This document shows positions 27,835 to 35,992 of a stretch of 64,000 bases of DNA, one piece after another (the stretch's first letter is position 1; each line of letters starts with the position of its first letter). The translations under genes were made by a program, and so were the position numbers. Location: contig NZ_CP197401.1 in the NCBI RefSeq assembly GCF_052162025.1, forward strand, positions 3,658,001 to 3,722,000, written 5' to 3'. The notes below the pieces were generated by a model. The model made no database searches, was not told the origin of the DNA, and saw only the letters and a list, made by a program, of their open reading frames with translations. Source of the stretch: Methylobacter sp015476545. GTDB lineage: Bacteria; Pseudomonadota; Gammaproteobacteria; Methylococcales; Methylomonadaceae.

Positions 27835-28113
27835 ATGAACAAAAAAATTATCCTGGGATCAACCATAGCAGCGCTTGCCTTAAGCCCATTAACTTCATCG
27901 GCAGCTGGCGACAGCGAGCAATACCCTGCCGCTAATTTCCAGCCTAAGGTCGTCTATATCGATAAGGAGGCAGTCAAGCTCGAAAAAGAGGCTGCCAAAA
28001 AAGAGTGTGACGAGAAAACATCAGCGAAGCCTGAGAGAAAGAAATCCGAGTTCGACCCTAAATACCCGGCAGCAAACTTCCAACCCAAAGTTATATTCCC
28101 TGCCGCTGAATAA
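27835..28113 (+). CDS. Small exported protein with duplicated YPAANFQPKV motif
   Basis: 92 residues. A signal peptide (MNKKIILGSTIAALALSP... cleaved after SSAA, about residue 24) is followed by the motif YPAANFQPKVVY, a charged Lys/Glu linker with one Cys, and a second copy DPKYPAANFQPKVIF at the end. I do not recognise a named domain. The exact repeat on both sides of a linker suggests a binding motif displayed twice. It lies 98 bases after the ABC importer on the same strand but probably has its own promoter. Confidence 0.8.
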   Translation: MNKKIILGSTIAALALSPLTSSAAGDSEQYPAANFQPKVVYIDKEAVKLEKEAAKKECDEKTSAKPERKKSEFDPKYPAANFQPKVIFPAAE

Positions 28114-28403
28114 GCTTTCCCGGGAAGCCGGGGTTTGATCCGGATGATTTTCTGAATCCATCAAATTCCGGCTTTATCAAGCGTGGTATAACCAACAACT
28201 GGAACACGACCGCCACCCTTTTTCGCCGCATACCGCTAACTGCGTGAATAAAACATTGTCAGCATCGGTTTCCTGCCTGGCCTCAATTTCAATAATTTTT
28301 TAATGAACGCTTGCCGAAGTTTTACCAGCTTCTCATCCCAAGACTGCAGAGCCATGTTTTTTTTACGTTGGAAAAAACAAAAAAGAATTTAATCCCGCGC
28401 TTA
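28114..28403. other. Intergenic region before the tRNA
   Basis: About 290 bases without a gene. The end near 28404 carries the tRNA promoter. No other signal was found. Confidence 0.5.
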
Positions 28404-28412
28404 TGGTAAAAT
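28404..28412 (+). promoter_or_regulatory. Extended -10 element of the tRNA-Arg promoter
   Basis: TGGTAAAAT is an extended -10 (TGn plus TAAAAT) placed about 12 bases before the tRNA 5' end, as expected for a tRNA promoter. A clear -35 is not seen. Confidence 0.5.
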
Positions 28413-28424
28413 TGCTTTTATTTT

Positions 28425-28501
28425 GCCCCGATAGCTCAGTAGGATAGAGCGGTCCCCTCCTAAGGGACAGGCCGGTGGTTCAAATCCGCCTCGGGGCGCC
28501 A
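28425..28501 (+). tRNA. tRNA-Arg (anticodon CCU)
   Basis: A complete cloverleaf: acceptor GCCCCGA pairs with TCGGGGC, D stem GCTC/GAGC, anticodon stem GTCCC/GGGAC around the loop CTCCTAA (anticodon CCT, reading AGG), T arm CCGGTGGTTCAAATCCGCC. The 3' CCA is encoded (28499-28501). 77 bases. Confidence 0.96.
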
Positions 28502-28677
28502 TTAACTGCAATGACTATCGCCATAGCGGTACTCCATCAATCTCGTCACTAAAAACGCCAATAACAACCTGATTGTGATCATTATTAATTTAACGCGTTT
28601 TTATTAGAATTATTCCTTTTACCCTGTGCTGTAAGACGCATGCCCGTCAACATCAGCTTTTTTGAGACCTTAATATT

Positions 28678-29961
28678 ATGTCATTTTCCACGCTCGGTTT
28701 ATCCGATCCGCTATTGTGCGCCATTGCTGATGCAGGCTATACCAACCCTTCGCCAATTCAGTCCCAGGCGATTCCTGCCGTGTTGCGAGGCCATGATCTT
28801 CTGGCTGCCGCACAAACCGGCACCGGAAAAACCGCAGGTTTTACGTTACCTATCCTGCAGCGTTTATCGCAAAAGTCTTATGGCGCAAACCGGCCGATAA
28901 GAGCCTTGATCCTGACCCCGACTCGCGAATTAGCCGCCCAAGTTGGAGAATCGGTTACTAAATATGGCGCTCATCTGCATCCGCGATTAAAATCGGAAGT
29001 CGTTTTTGGCGGCGTCAAAATCAATCCGCAAATGATGCGCTTAAGAGGCGGCGTGGATGTTCTGGTGGCAACGCCGGGCCGCCTACTGGACCTGGTCAGT
29101 CAAAATGCGGCTAAACTCGATAAAGTGGAAGTACTGGTGCTCGACGAGGCTGATCGCATGCTGGACATGGGCTTTATCCGAGACATCCGCAAGATAATTG
29201 CATTATTGCCCAAAAAACGTCAAAACCTGTTGTTTTCAGCCACCTTTTCCGACGACATTCGCAAACTCACGACCGGCCTGCTGGTCAATCCCGTGAAAAT
29301 CGAAGTGGCCCCGCGCAATACCGCCGCCGAACTGGTTGAGCAGATTGCCTATACCGTCAACAAAACCCAGAAAGCCGAACTGCTTTGCCACCTGGTAAAG
29401 GAAAATGACTGGCGGCAGGTGTTGGTGTTTACCAGCACCAAGCATGGCGCCAACCGGCTCACTGAAAAACTCAACAAAGTTGATATCAAGGCCGCCGCTA
29501 TTCATGGCAACAAGAGCCAGGGAGCCAGAACCAGCGCCCTCGCAGGCTTTAAAGCCGGTGAACTCCGCGTATTGGTTGCGACCGATGTAGCGGCGCGCGG
29601 CATCGATATCGCGCAGCTGCCGCATGTAGTCAATTTTGAACTGCCCCGCTCACCAGCCGATTATGTGCACCGGATCGGCCGAACGGGGCGCGCCGGCGAA
29701 GAAGGACAAGCCATATCATTAGTCTCGCATGACGAATACAGCGCCCTGCGACTCATTGAGAAGTTGATCGGCAAGTCCATTAAACGCGAACAGATCAATG
29801 GCTTTGAAGCGTCTGAAGTCGCGCCGCCGGAACCACCTGCCCAACCACGAGGACCGCGTCCCGGCAGAAATTCAAACCAGCCGCGCAGAAACTCAAGCCA
29901 GCCACGCAGACCTGCAGGCGCTCAGCCAAAAAGTCCATCCCGTGCCAGAAGCTATGCCTGA
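28678..29961 (+). CDS. DEAD-box ATP-dependent RNA helicase (RhlE-like)
   Basis: A 427-residue paralogue of the helicase at 10428-11720. The motifs are Q motif GYTNPSPIQSQAIP, AQTGTGKT, PTRELA, DEAD, SAT, ATDVAARGIDIA and HRIGRTGRAG. The C-terminal tail (from ~385) is rich in Pro, Arg, Asn and Gln with RRNSSQPRR-type repeats, a likely disordered RNA-binding extension that the first paralogue lacks. Probable role in rRNA or mRNA remodelling. The tRNA-Arg gene lies upstream. Confidence 0.92.
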   Translation: MSFSTLGLSDPLLCAIADAGYTNPSPIQSQAIPAVLRGHDLLAAAQTGTGKTAGFTLPILQRLSQKSYGANRPIRALILTPTRELAAQVGESVTKYGAHLHPRLKSEVVFGGVKINPQMMRLRGGVDVLVATPGRLLDLVSQNAAKLDKVEVLVLDEADRMLDMGFIRDIRKIIALLPKKRQNLLFSATFSDDIRKLTTGLLVNPVKIEVAPRNTAAELVEQIAYTVNKTQKAELLCHLVKENDWRQVLVFTSTKHGANRLTEKLNKVDIKAAAIHGNKSQGARTSALAGFKAGELRVLVATDVAARGIDIAQLPHVVNFELPRSPADYVHRIGRTGRAGEEGQAISLVSHDEYSALRLIEKLIGKSIKREQINGFEASEVAPPEPPAQPRGPRPGRNSNQPRRNSSQPRRPAGAQPKSPSRARSYA

Positions 29962-29981
29962 TTAAAAATGCGGTAGTCGAA

Positions 29982-30002
29982 GCGCCTACTTTGGGTAGGC
30001 GC
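29982..30002. terminator. Hairpin between convergent helicase genes
   Basis: GCGCCTAC/GTAGGCGC, an 8-bp perfect stem with a 5-base loop, sits between the converging rhlE-like and dbpA genes. It lacks a strong U tract, so it is a probable rather than certain terminator for one or both. Confidence 0.55.
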
Positions 30003-30010
30003 CCATACGC

Positions 30011-31393
30011 CTAGCTGGCTTTGCGCACTTTAAAACTGCGCCCTTTTATCTTCCCTGCCTTTAATCTCGCCAGCGCTCTTTCAACGCTGTCCCGCTGGAC
30101 AGCAACGAAAGATTGCAGATCAAAAATATCAATCTTTCCCACTTCGCTGCCAGCCAGACCGGCTTCACCGGTTAATGCCCCCAGAATATCGCCCGGGCGC
30201 ACTTTATGCTTGCGTCCACCGTCAATATGCAAAGTCACCATAGGCGGCGCGAACCGCTGCTCATGCTTGATCTGAAAAGGCGCCACTTCATCCCAAATCG
30301 CGGGCTTATTTTGGTAGTCTTCAATGGCTTTTACCCGACTGGTTTCCTGCTGCGCGCATAAACTGAGCGCCAAACCTTTTTTCCCGGCGCGTCCCGTTCG
30401 GCCGATCCGGTGCACATACACTTCAGGATCCCATGGCAGTTCATAATTGATCACCGCTTGCAGATCCTTGATATCCAGGCCTCGGGCAGCCACGTCAGTG
30501 GCTACCAGAATCGAGCAGCTCTTATTGGCAAAACGCACCAGCACCTTATCCCGATCCCTCTGTTCCAGATCGCCATGAAGACTCTGAACGGAAAAACCGC
30601 TTGATTCAAGTTCGTCCGCCAAATTTTGGCAGTCTTTTTTGGTATTGCAGAAAACCACTGTCGATTCAGGCCGATGGTAAGCCAAAAGATAGCCCAGCGC
30701 ACTAGCTCTACCCGCTCTCTCTATCTGATAAAAGCGTTGTTCGATATCGCTGTCATGATGATGGGCCTCGATGCTGACCGTAACCGGCTTATACTGATAA
30801 TGCCGGCTCATTTCCCGTATCGGGTCGGAATAAGTTGCGGAAAACAACAAGGTTTGCCGATGATTCGGCGCATACGAAATCACATCGGATATGGCGTCTT
30901 CAAAGCCCATGTCCAGCATCCGGTCCGCCTCATCCAGCACCAGTACCTTGAGATTGCTCAAGCGCAAACTGCCTTTGCGCAGGTGTTCCTGTAATCGTCC
31001 AGGCGTGCCGACCACAATATGCACGCCATGCTCCAACGAACTGACTTGAGGACCAAACGGCACACCGCCGCACAAGGCCTGCACCTTGATATTCTGAGTA
31101 AAGCGAGCCAGCCTGCGAATTTCCTTGCAAACCTGATCGGCCAGTTCCCGGGTAGGGCAAACAACCAAGGCTTGAACTCTGAAACTGCTCAAATCCAATC
31201 GAGATAACAGGCCAATGCCAAAGGCAGCAGTCTTGCCGCTGCCTGTCTTAGCCTGCGCGATGACGTCCTTGCCTTCGAGAATATGCGGCAGGCTTTCGGC
31301 TTGGATGGGTGTCAATTTGCTGTAGCCTAGGGATTCGATGTTAGCAAGTAAGGCGGGTTTTAAGGGTAAAGCTGAAAATTCGGCAGTGTTCAC
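30011..31393 (-). CDS. dbpA: ATP-dependent RNA helicase DbpA
   Basis: DEAD-box helicase activated by 23S rRNA hairpin 92, acting in 50S assembly. The core motifs include AKTGSGKTA, PTRELA, DEAD, SAT, ATDVAARGLDI and HRIGRTGRAG. The feature that separates it from the RhlE types is the C-terminal DbpA RNA-binding (RRM-like) domain, about residues 385-460 (MVTLHIDGGRKHKVRPGDIL, then GKIDIFDLQSFVAVQRD and KGRSFKVRK). 460 residues, GTG start. Confidence 0.94.
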   Translation of the reverse strand: MNTAEFSALPLKPALLANIESLGYSKLTPIQAESLPHILEGKDVIAQAKTGSGKTAAFGIGLLSRLDLSSFRVQALVVCPTRELADQVCKEIRRLARFTQNIKVQALCGGVPFGPQVSSLEHGVHIVVGTPGRLQEHLRKGSLRLSNLKVLVLDEADRMLDMGFEDAISDVISYAPNHRQTLLFSATYSDPIREMSRHYQYKPVTVSIEAHHHDSDIEQRFYQIERAGRASALGYLLAYHRPESTVVFCNTKKDCQNLADELESSGFSVQSLHGDLEQRDRDKVLVRFANKSCSILVATDVAARGLDIKDLQAVINYELPWDPEVYVHRIGRTGRAGKKGLALSLCAQQETSRVKAIEDYQNKPAIWDEVAPFQIKHEQRFAPPMVTLHIDGGRKHKVRPGDILGALTGEAGLAGSEVGKIDIFDLQSFVAVQRDSVERALARLKAGKIKGRSFKVRKAS

Positions 31394-31645
31394 AAGGACT
31401 CTTTATAACGCGAATGACGGCGGAAATGCCGTCGTTGAATTGACTATGGTAACAGATCCGGGCATGCCAGACCTGATAAGGTTAGTTATGTGCTTTGAAA
31501 TAGATCAAATGCATTTTATTGTCAATGGACGGGAAAGCATTCATCTGGCTTGAAAAAATACCATCCCGCCCAATGCAACCAACGGCGCAGATATCTGCTG
31601 TTGATAGACCCGCTTACGGAGCAGATCTTAATGAGGTTAAGGCAA

Positions 31646-32419
31646 TTAAATCGAAATATCGACAAACCCATGCACGCCGCGCTTGGATTTAACCGCCAGC
31701 CATTCTTTCAGTTGCTTCAGCTCTTCGGTTTCCTCCAGCGAATCCAGGCTTTGTTTGTTTTTTAGCAAGCGGAACGCCGCCGCAAGCACGTTATAGCGGT
31801 CGCCGGTAATGCCGGCGCGCCGCAAACCGACTGTATTCAATTTATAATGCCGGGCCGGACGTCCGCCGACCAGCGTAAAAGGAATGACATCCATATTTAG
31901 CCCTGTCGTACCCTGTACAATCGCGTATGAACCGATCCGGCAGAACTGGTGTGCAACCACGGACCCGCCCATGAAAACCCGGTCGCCGACCTCAACATGG
32001 CCGCCAATGGCGACATTGTTGGCAAAAATGGTATTGCTGCCGATCTTGCAGTCATGCGCGACGTGGCTGTTATTCATGAAGAAACAACCTGAACCTATGC
32101 GCGTCTCTCCGTTTTCCTTGGAAGCGCGATGCGCCGTAAAGCCTTCCCTGAACACATTGTTGTCGCCGATTTTAAGCCAGGAGACCGTTTCGGGTTTAAA
32201 GCTGACATCCTGCGGCAATCCGCCCAGAACGGCATGGGGATGTAAAATATTGCCGTCGCCCATTTTCACATACTGCTGCACGACGGCATGGGCGCCAATC
32301 TGACATGCCCGCCCCATCTCAACACCCGATTCAATAACGGCGAAAGGGCCTACCGTCACATCTTCGGGTAATGATACATCCGGTGCAATATAAGCAGTCG
32401 GGTGAATATTTTGTGCCAT
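31646..32419 (-). CDS. lpxA: LpxA-like acyl-ACP--UDP-GlcNAc O-acyltransferase
   Basis: Left-handed beta-helix acyltransferase of 257 residues with hexapeptide repeats throughout residues ~1-190. His122 in SHVAHDCKIG matches the catalytic histidine of LpxA, and the C-terminal helical part ends with SKRGVHGF, as the STRG end of LpxA. It is the last gene of ogt-xerD-lpxA, not in the usual lpxD-fabZ-lpxA-lpxB cluster. It could therefore be a second copy, or an enzyme with a different acyl chain. GAGGAT precedes the ATG. Confidence 0.85.
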   Translation of the reverse strand: MAQNIHPTAYIAPDVSLPEDVTVGPFAVIESGVEMGRACQIGAHAVVQQYVKMGDGNILHPHAVLGGLPQDVSFKPETVSWLKIGDNNVFREGFTAHRASKENGETRIGSGCFFMNNSHVAHDCKIGSNTIFANNVAIGGHVEVGDRVFMGGSVVAHQFCRIGSYAIVQGTTGLNMDVIPFTLVGGRPARHYKLNTVGLRRAGITGDRYNVLAAAFRLLKNKQSLDSLEETEELKQLKEWLAVKSKRGVHGFVDISI

Positions 32420-32424
32420 TTTAA

Positions 32425-33309
32425 TTATCCTCTTGGATGATATTTTGAATGTAAATCTTTTAATCGTTCGCGGGCGATATGCGTGTAAATCTGCGTAGTG
32501 GATAAATCGGAATGCCCCAATAAGAGTTGCACGACGCGCAAATCCGCACCGTGATTCAACAGATGTGTCGCGAAGGCATGTCTGAGCGTATGCGGTGACA
32601 GCTCTTTTTTAATGCCGGCTTTTTTGGCATGGCGCTTGATGATATACCAGAAGGCCTGCCGCGTCATACCGGTGGCACGGTTGGTCACGAACAGATAGTC
32701 GCATTGCCGCTCCCCCAGAAGGGTCTTTCGGGCCTCACTCATGTAGTTTTCCAGCCAGCTCATCGCTTCTTCGCCGACCGGCACCAGCCGCTCCTTATTG
32801 CCTTTGCCGGTGATTCTGATCACGCCCTGCCTGAAGCTGACCTGCTCAAACTTTAAACTAACCAGTTCGGATACCCTAAGCCCCGTGGCATAAAGCATTT
32901 CCAGCATGGTTTTATCCCTGAACCCGAGCGCATGCGTTACTTCAGGCGCATTCAGCAATAGTTCGACATCGTTCTCAGATAACGATACCGGCAACGGCCG
33001 GCCGATGTGCGGCGATTCTATCAATGCCGTAGGATCGATGGTTATACTGTTTTCCCTGAGATAATAGCCATAAAAGCGCCGCAAACTGGATAAAATGCGC
33101 GCCGATGACCTGTTGCCTATACCGTCTTTATAACGGCTCGCTAGAAACCTTGATATATCGCTACCGTCGACGTCCAGCATGGACTTTCCTGCCAGCCACT
33201 GGGCAAAAATCCTCAAATCACTGCCATAGGCCGACAGCGTATTTTCGCTCAGACCCTGTTCGACCCAGGCCGCATCCAGAAATTGATCTATGAAAGCCGT
33301 TGAATTCAT
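32425..33309 (-). CDS. xerD: Site-specific tyrosine recombinase XerD
   Basis: Resolves chromosome dimers at dif together with XerC. The 294-residue protein has the N-terminal SAM-like core-binding domain (1-~100) and the catalytic domain with the full set of residues: Arg145 (ATGLRVSEL), Lys172 (GKGNKER), His240 and Arg243 (SPHTLRHAF), His266 (LLGHSDLS) and the nucleophile Tyr275 (TTQIYTHI). The C-terminus (LKDLHSKYHPRG) is that of XerD rather than XerC. Its ATG overlaps the ogt stop by four bases. Confidence 0.95.
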   Translation of the reverse strand: MNSTAFIDQFLDAAWVEQGLSENTLSAYGSDLRIFAQWLAGKSMLDVDGSDISRFLASRYKDGIGNRSSARILSSLRRFYGYYLRENSITIDPTALIESPHIGRPLPVSLSENDVELLLNAPEVTHALGFRDKTMLEMLYATGLRVSELVSLKFEQVSFRQGVIRITGKGNKERLVPVGEEAMSWLENYMSEARKTLLGERQCDYLFVTNRATGMTRQAFWYIIKRHAKKAGIKKELSPHTLRHAFATHLLNHGADLRVVQLLLGHSDLSTTQIYTHIARERLKDLHSKYHPRG

Positions 33310-33815
33310 TTTTTATGGGCGGCTTCAAATGCCAGCAACTTGGATTTTATAGCCATGAAATCACCCTCTGTCTGACCCGAATAACCGCCCATGCCGGAAA
33401 CGGACACCACCCGGTGACAGGGAATGATTAGCGGGAAAGGGTTATCCCGACAGGCATTCCCGACAGCCCGCGCAGCCGATCCTATTCTGCGGGCCAGAGC
33501 CGAATAAGTAATTGTTTCCCCGAATGGTATGCGGCAGAGTTCAGCCCAGACTTTATTTCTAAAATCGCTGCCCTGCTTTAACAGCTTCAGGTGAATGGGT
33601 TTTTCCGGAGTCAGCCAATACTGGTTTAATTGCCGCTGTATGTCATGCTCACCAGCAGTGCTAATAGTTTGAGCCGGACTACCGGCAAACTCCCAGTCAG
33701 CCTGAAACAACACATCGCCATGAACAAATAAAATCAGATTACCGGCAGGTGTTTGAACTTTAAAAATCTCCTCATCCTCTGAGCAGTTTTCAACCCAATG
33801 AATGATGAATGGCAT
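33306..33815 (-). CDS. ogt: Methylated-DNA--protein-cysteine methyltransferase
   Basis: Suicidal repair of O6-methylguanine and O4-methylthymine. The acceptor cysteine is Cys133 in IIPCHRVVS; the helix-turn-helix part GETITYSALARRIGSAARAV precedes it and GGYSG follows. I chose the ATG at 33815 (169 residues, AGGT upstream). The frame extends to 33878, but that piece would run through a REP-like palindrome and shows no family similarity. First gene of ogt-xerD-lpxA. Confidence 0.94.
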   Translation of the reverse strand: MPFIIHWVENCSEDEEIFKVQTPAGNLILFVHGDVLFQADWEFAGSPAQTISTAGEHDIQRQLNQYWLTPEKPIHLKLLKQGSDFRNKVWAELCRIPFGETITYSALARRIGSAARAVGNACRDNPFPLIIPCHRVVSVSGMGGYSGQTEGDFMAIKSKLLAFEAAHKK

Positions 33816-33846
33816 AGTTAAACCTGAATTGGTTAAATAGCGCTTA

Positions 33847-33864
33847 GGCCGAATGAATTCGGCC
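33847..33864. repeat. REP-like palindrome, copy 2
   Basis: GGCCGAAT-GA-ATTCGGCC, an 8-bp perfect stem with the same loop as the copy at 22551. One pair in the stem is swapped from G-C to C-G with its partner changed too, so the hairpin is conserved rather than the sequence. It lies just upstream of ogt. Confidence 0.6.
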
Positions 33865-33897
33865 CTGCAAATAGACAAACATCCATGTCTCGGGCAT

Positions 33898-33926
33898 AAA
33901 AAAGGCAGCTCAAAGCTGCCTTTTTT
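33898..33926. terminator. Bidirectional terminator of the rpsP-rplS operon
   Basis: AAGGCAGCT/AGCTGCCTT stem with a short CAA-containing loop, flanked by A and T runs. It ends the leftward ribosomal operon after rplS. Confidence 0.9.
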
Positions 33927-33948
33927 ATAACGTGCATCAAAAAACCGA

Positions 33949-34290
33949 TTAAAGTTTTTCTTTGATACGAGCCGCTTTACCGGTCAGATCACGCAGGAAA
34001 TACAATTTAGCACGGCGAACGTCACCGCGACGCTTAACATTGATCTCGCTGATCATAGGACTGTGAGTTTGAAAAACACGCTCAACGCCTGTGCCGTGAG
34101 AAATCTTTCTTACTGTGAAAGCAGAGTTTAAACCGCGATTACGTTTTGCAATCACTATGCCTTCAAACGCCTGAATTCTTTCACGTTCGCCTTCTTTTAC
34201 TTTAACCTGTACAACAACTGTGTCGCCTGGACCAAAGTCAGGAATCTGTTTCAGCTGTTCTGCTTCCAAAACATCAATAATATTGCTCAT
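33949..34290 (-). CDS. rplS: 50S ribosomal protein L19
   Basis: L19 lies at the 30S-50S interface. The 113-residue protein starting MSNIIDVLEAEQL has the family core GDTVVVQVKVKEGERERIQAFEG and the C-terminal RRAKLYFLRDLTGKAARIKEKL. The ATG at 34290 is preferred to a GTG two codons upstream. Last gene of rpsP-rimM-trmD-rplS; starts nine bases after trmD. Confidence 0.97.
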   Translation of the reverse strand: MSNIIDVLEAEQLKQIPDFGPGDTVVVQVKVKEGERERIQAFEGIVIAKRNRGLNSAFTVRKISHGTGVERVFQTHSPMISEINVKRRGDVRRAKLYFLRDLTGKAARIKEKL

Positions 34291-34299
34291 TGCCACACC

Positions 34300-35040
34300 C
34301 TATTTTTCAACTTCAATTTTAAATTCGTTCAGCAGTTTTTCCTGCTCTGCATTTAAATTCATTTTTTTCAATAAATCCGGCCGCCTCAGCCAGGTTCTTC
34401 CCAATGCCTGCTTCATCCGCCAGCGGTTTATGTCCGCATGATTGCCGCCCAGTAAAACCTCCGGCACCGAATGTCCTTCAAGCTGTTCCGGCCTTGTAAA
34501 ATGCGGATAATCCAGCAAGCCATTCATATGAGAGTCCTGCAGAGCAGAATCCTCGTCCCCGAGCACACCGGGCAACAAACGGGTCACCGCATCGATCACT
34601 ATCAGCGCCGCCAGCTCACCACCGCTGATGACATAGTCTCCGATAGACCATTCATCATCGCAATCCAACTCGACAAAGCGCTCATCAATTCCTTCATAAC
34701 GCCCTGCCACTAAAATCAATTGAGGAACATTGCAAGCCTCTGAAAGCAAAGCCTGCGTAATCGGTTTGCCTTGCGGACTCAAATAAACCACTTTGGCAGA
34801 GCCAGTGCCGGCCTGTTTGGCATCACAGACAGCATCATGCAATGGCTGGTATTTCATGACCATACCCGGGCCGCCGCCATAAGGCCGGTCATCGACCGTT
34901 TTGTGCCTGTCGTGCGTATAATCGCGCGGATTCCAGACCGATAGACGAACTATATCTCGCTCAATAGCTCGACCTGTCACACCGTAACCAGCAGCCGCTG
35001 TCACCATGTCCGGGAATAACGTTACGACATCAAATCGCAT
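34300..35040 (-). CDS. trmD: tRNA (guanine37-N1)-methyltransferase
   Basis: SPOUT methyltransferase that makes m1G37 and prevents frameshifting. It opens MRFDVVTLFPDMV, and the knotted SAM site is seen in LVAGRYEGIDERF, SIGDYVISGGELAAL and the stretch DYPHFTRPEQLEG. The length of 246 residues is typical. Third gene of the operon. Confidence 0.97.
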   Translation of the reverse strand: MRFDVVTLFPDMVTAAAGYGVTGRAIERDIVRLSVWNPRDYTHDRHKTVDDRPYGGGPGMVMKYQPLHDAVCDAKQAGTGSAKVVYLSPQGKPITQALLSEACNVPQLILVAGRYEGIDERFVELDCDDEWSIGDYVISGGELAALIVIDAVTRLLPGVLGDEDSALQDSHMNGLLDYPHFTRPEQLEGHSVPEVLLGGNHADINRWRMKQALGRTWLRRPDLLKKMNLNAEQEKLLNEFKIEVEK

Positions 35041-35049
35041 ACTGCATAA

Positions 35050-35556
35050 TTAAAATTCCGGATCCCAATCGACAATCATAGTGCCGGTATCCAGATCAAT
35101 ATCAATTATGATCTCTCCCTGTAAAAACGGAATGGCCCGCTCCCGCTCACCCTGAACGACTAATACATCATTCGCTCCGGTTTCCAGCAGACTATCAACC
35201 ACGCCTAACTGAACACCCTCAACGGTTTCAACTTTCAACCCGATCAGATCGGACCAGTAATATTCGCCTTCAGTCGTTTCCGGCAATTGATTATGGGTTA
35301 TAAAAATATCCCACCCAATCAATCCTGCAGCTTGCTCTCTATCAATGATGCCATCAAGCTGAGCGATTACCGCCTTGCCGTGAAGAGCTCCATCAATGAC
35401 ATCAAGTTGCTTGATTTCGCTGCCTTTTTTCAGCAGCCACGGAGAATAACTTAAAATATTCTCTCTTGGATCGGTAAAAGAAAAGACCTTAAGCCACCCT
35501 TTTACACCAAAAACGCCGGAAATCCTGCCAACGTTTATATCTTTCCGCGCTGACAA
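35050..35556 (-). CDS. rimM: 16S rRNA processing protein RimM
   Basis: Assembly factor for the 30S head that binds S19. The 168 residues contain the N-terminal beta-barrel (VGRISGVFGVKGWLKVFSFTD) and the PRC-barrel C-terminal domain (EYYWSDLIGLKVETVEGVQLG to AIPFLQGEIIIDIDLDTGTM). Located between rpsP and trmD, its standard place. Confidence 0.96.
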   Translation of the reverse strand: MSARKDINVGRISGVFGVKGWLKVFSFTDPRENILSYSPWLLKKGSEIKQLDVIDGALHGKAVIAQLDGIIDREQAAGLIGWDIFITHNQLPETTEGEYYWSDLIGLKVETVEGVQLGVVDSLLETGANDVLVVQGERERAIPFLQGEIIIDIDLDTGTMIVDWDPEF

Positions 35557-35562
35557 GCCAAA

Positions 35563-35817
35563 TTACGCAGCAGTTGCTTTTTGTGCGTCTTTAATTAATT
35601 TCGCAACGCGGTCAGAAGGCTGCGCGCCATTAGCTTTCCAATATTCAACGCGAGCGCAATCCAGACGTAATTTTTCTTCTTTGCCACGCGCTACCGGATT
35701 GAAAAAACCAACGCGTTCGATATAACGACCATCACGGCTGTTTCTACTGTCAGTCACAATCACATGATAAAAAGGACGATTTTTCGCGCCGCTTCTAGCA
35801 AGACGAATGGTTACCAT
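35563..35817 (-). CDS. rpsP: 30S ribosomal protein S16
   Basis: 84 residues beginning MVTIRLARSGAKNRPFYHVI, with DSRNSRDGRYIERVGFFNP and a C-terminal PSDRVAKLI, all diagnostic of bS16. First gene of the rpsP-rimM-trmD-rplS operon, whose promoter should lie in the 175 bases up to ffh. Confidence 0.97.
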   Translation of the reverse strand: MVTIRLARSGAKNRPFYHVIVTDSRNSRDGRYIERVGFFNPVARGKEEKLRLDCARVEYWKANGAQPSDRVAKLIKDAQKATAA

Positions 35818-35945
35818 TTAAGTTCCTCAAAAAACATTAAGTCAAAATTTAATCTGTCTATTTTACGCGATTTTCTGCATAAGTGAAGCACAAATTCACT
35901 CATTACCTACAGCATCACTTAAGAGACCGTGAGAAATATAAAACG

Positions 35946-35984
35946 GCCGCAGTTACCCACGAAAAAATGTAGCGCATCTGCGGC
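35946..35984 (-). terminator. Possible terminator of ffh
   Basis: GCCGCAG and CTGCGGC pair around a 25-base loop just after the ffh stop and, read leftward, are followed by CCGTTTTATA. The loop is large, so the call is weak. Confidence 0.4.
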
Positions 35985-35992
35985 AACAAAAA

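Noticed and set aside
28425..28501. tRNA-Arg as an integration site of a mobile island
   Set aside because: No integrase next to it and no repeat of the tRNA 3' end was noticed in the flanking DNA.
33816..33878. N-terminal extension of ogt
   Set aside because: It would be encoded across a REP-like palindrome; the internal ATG matches the family start.
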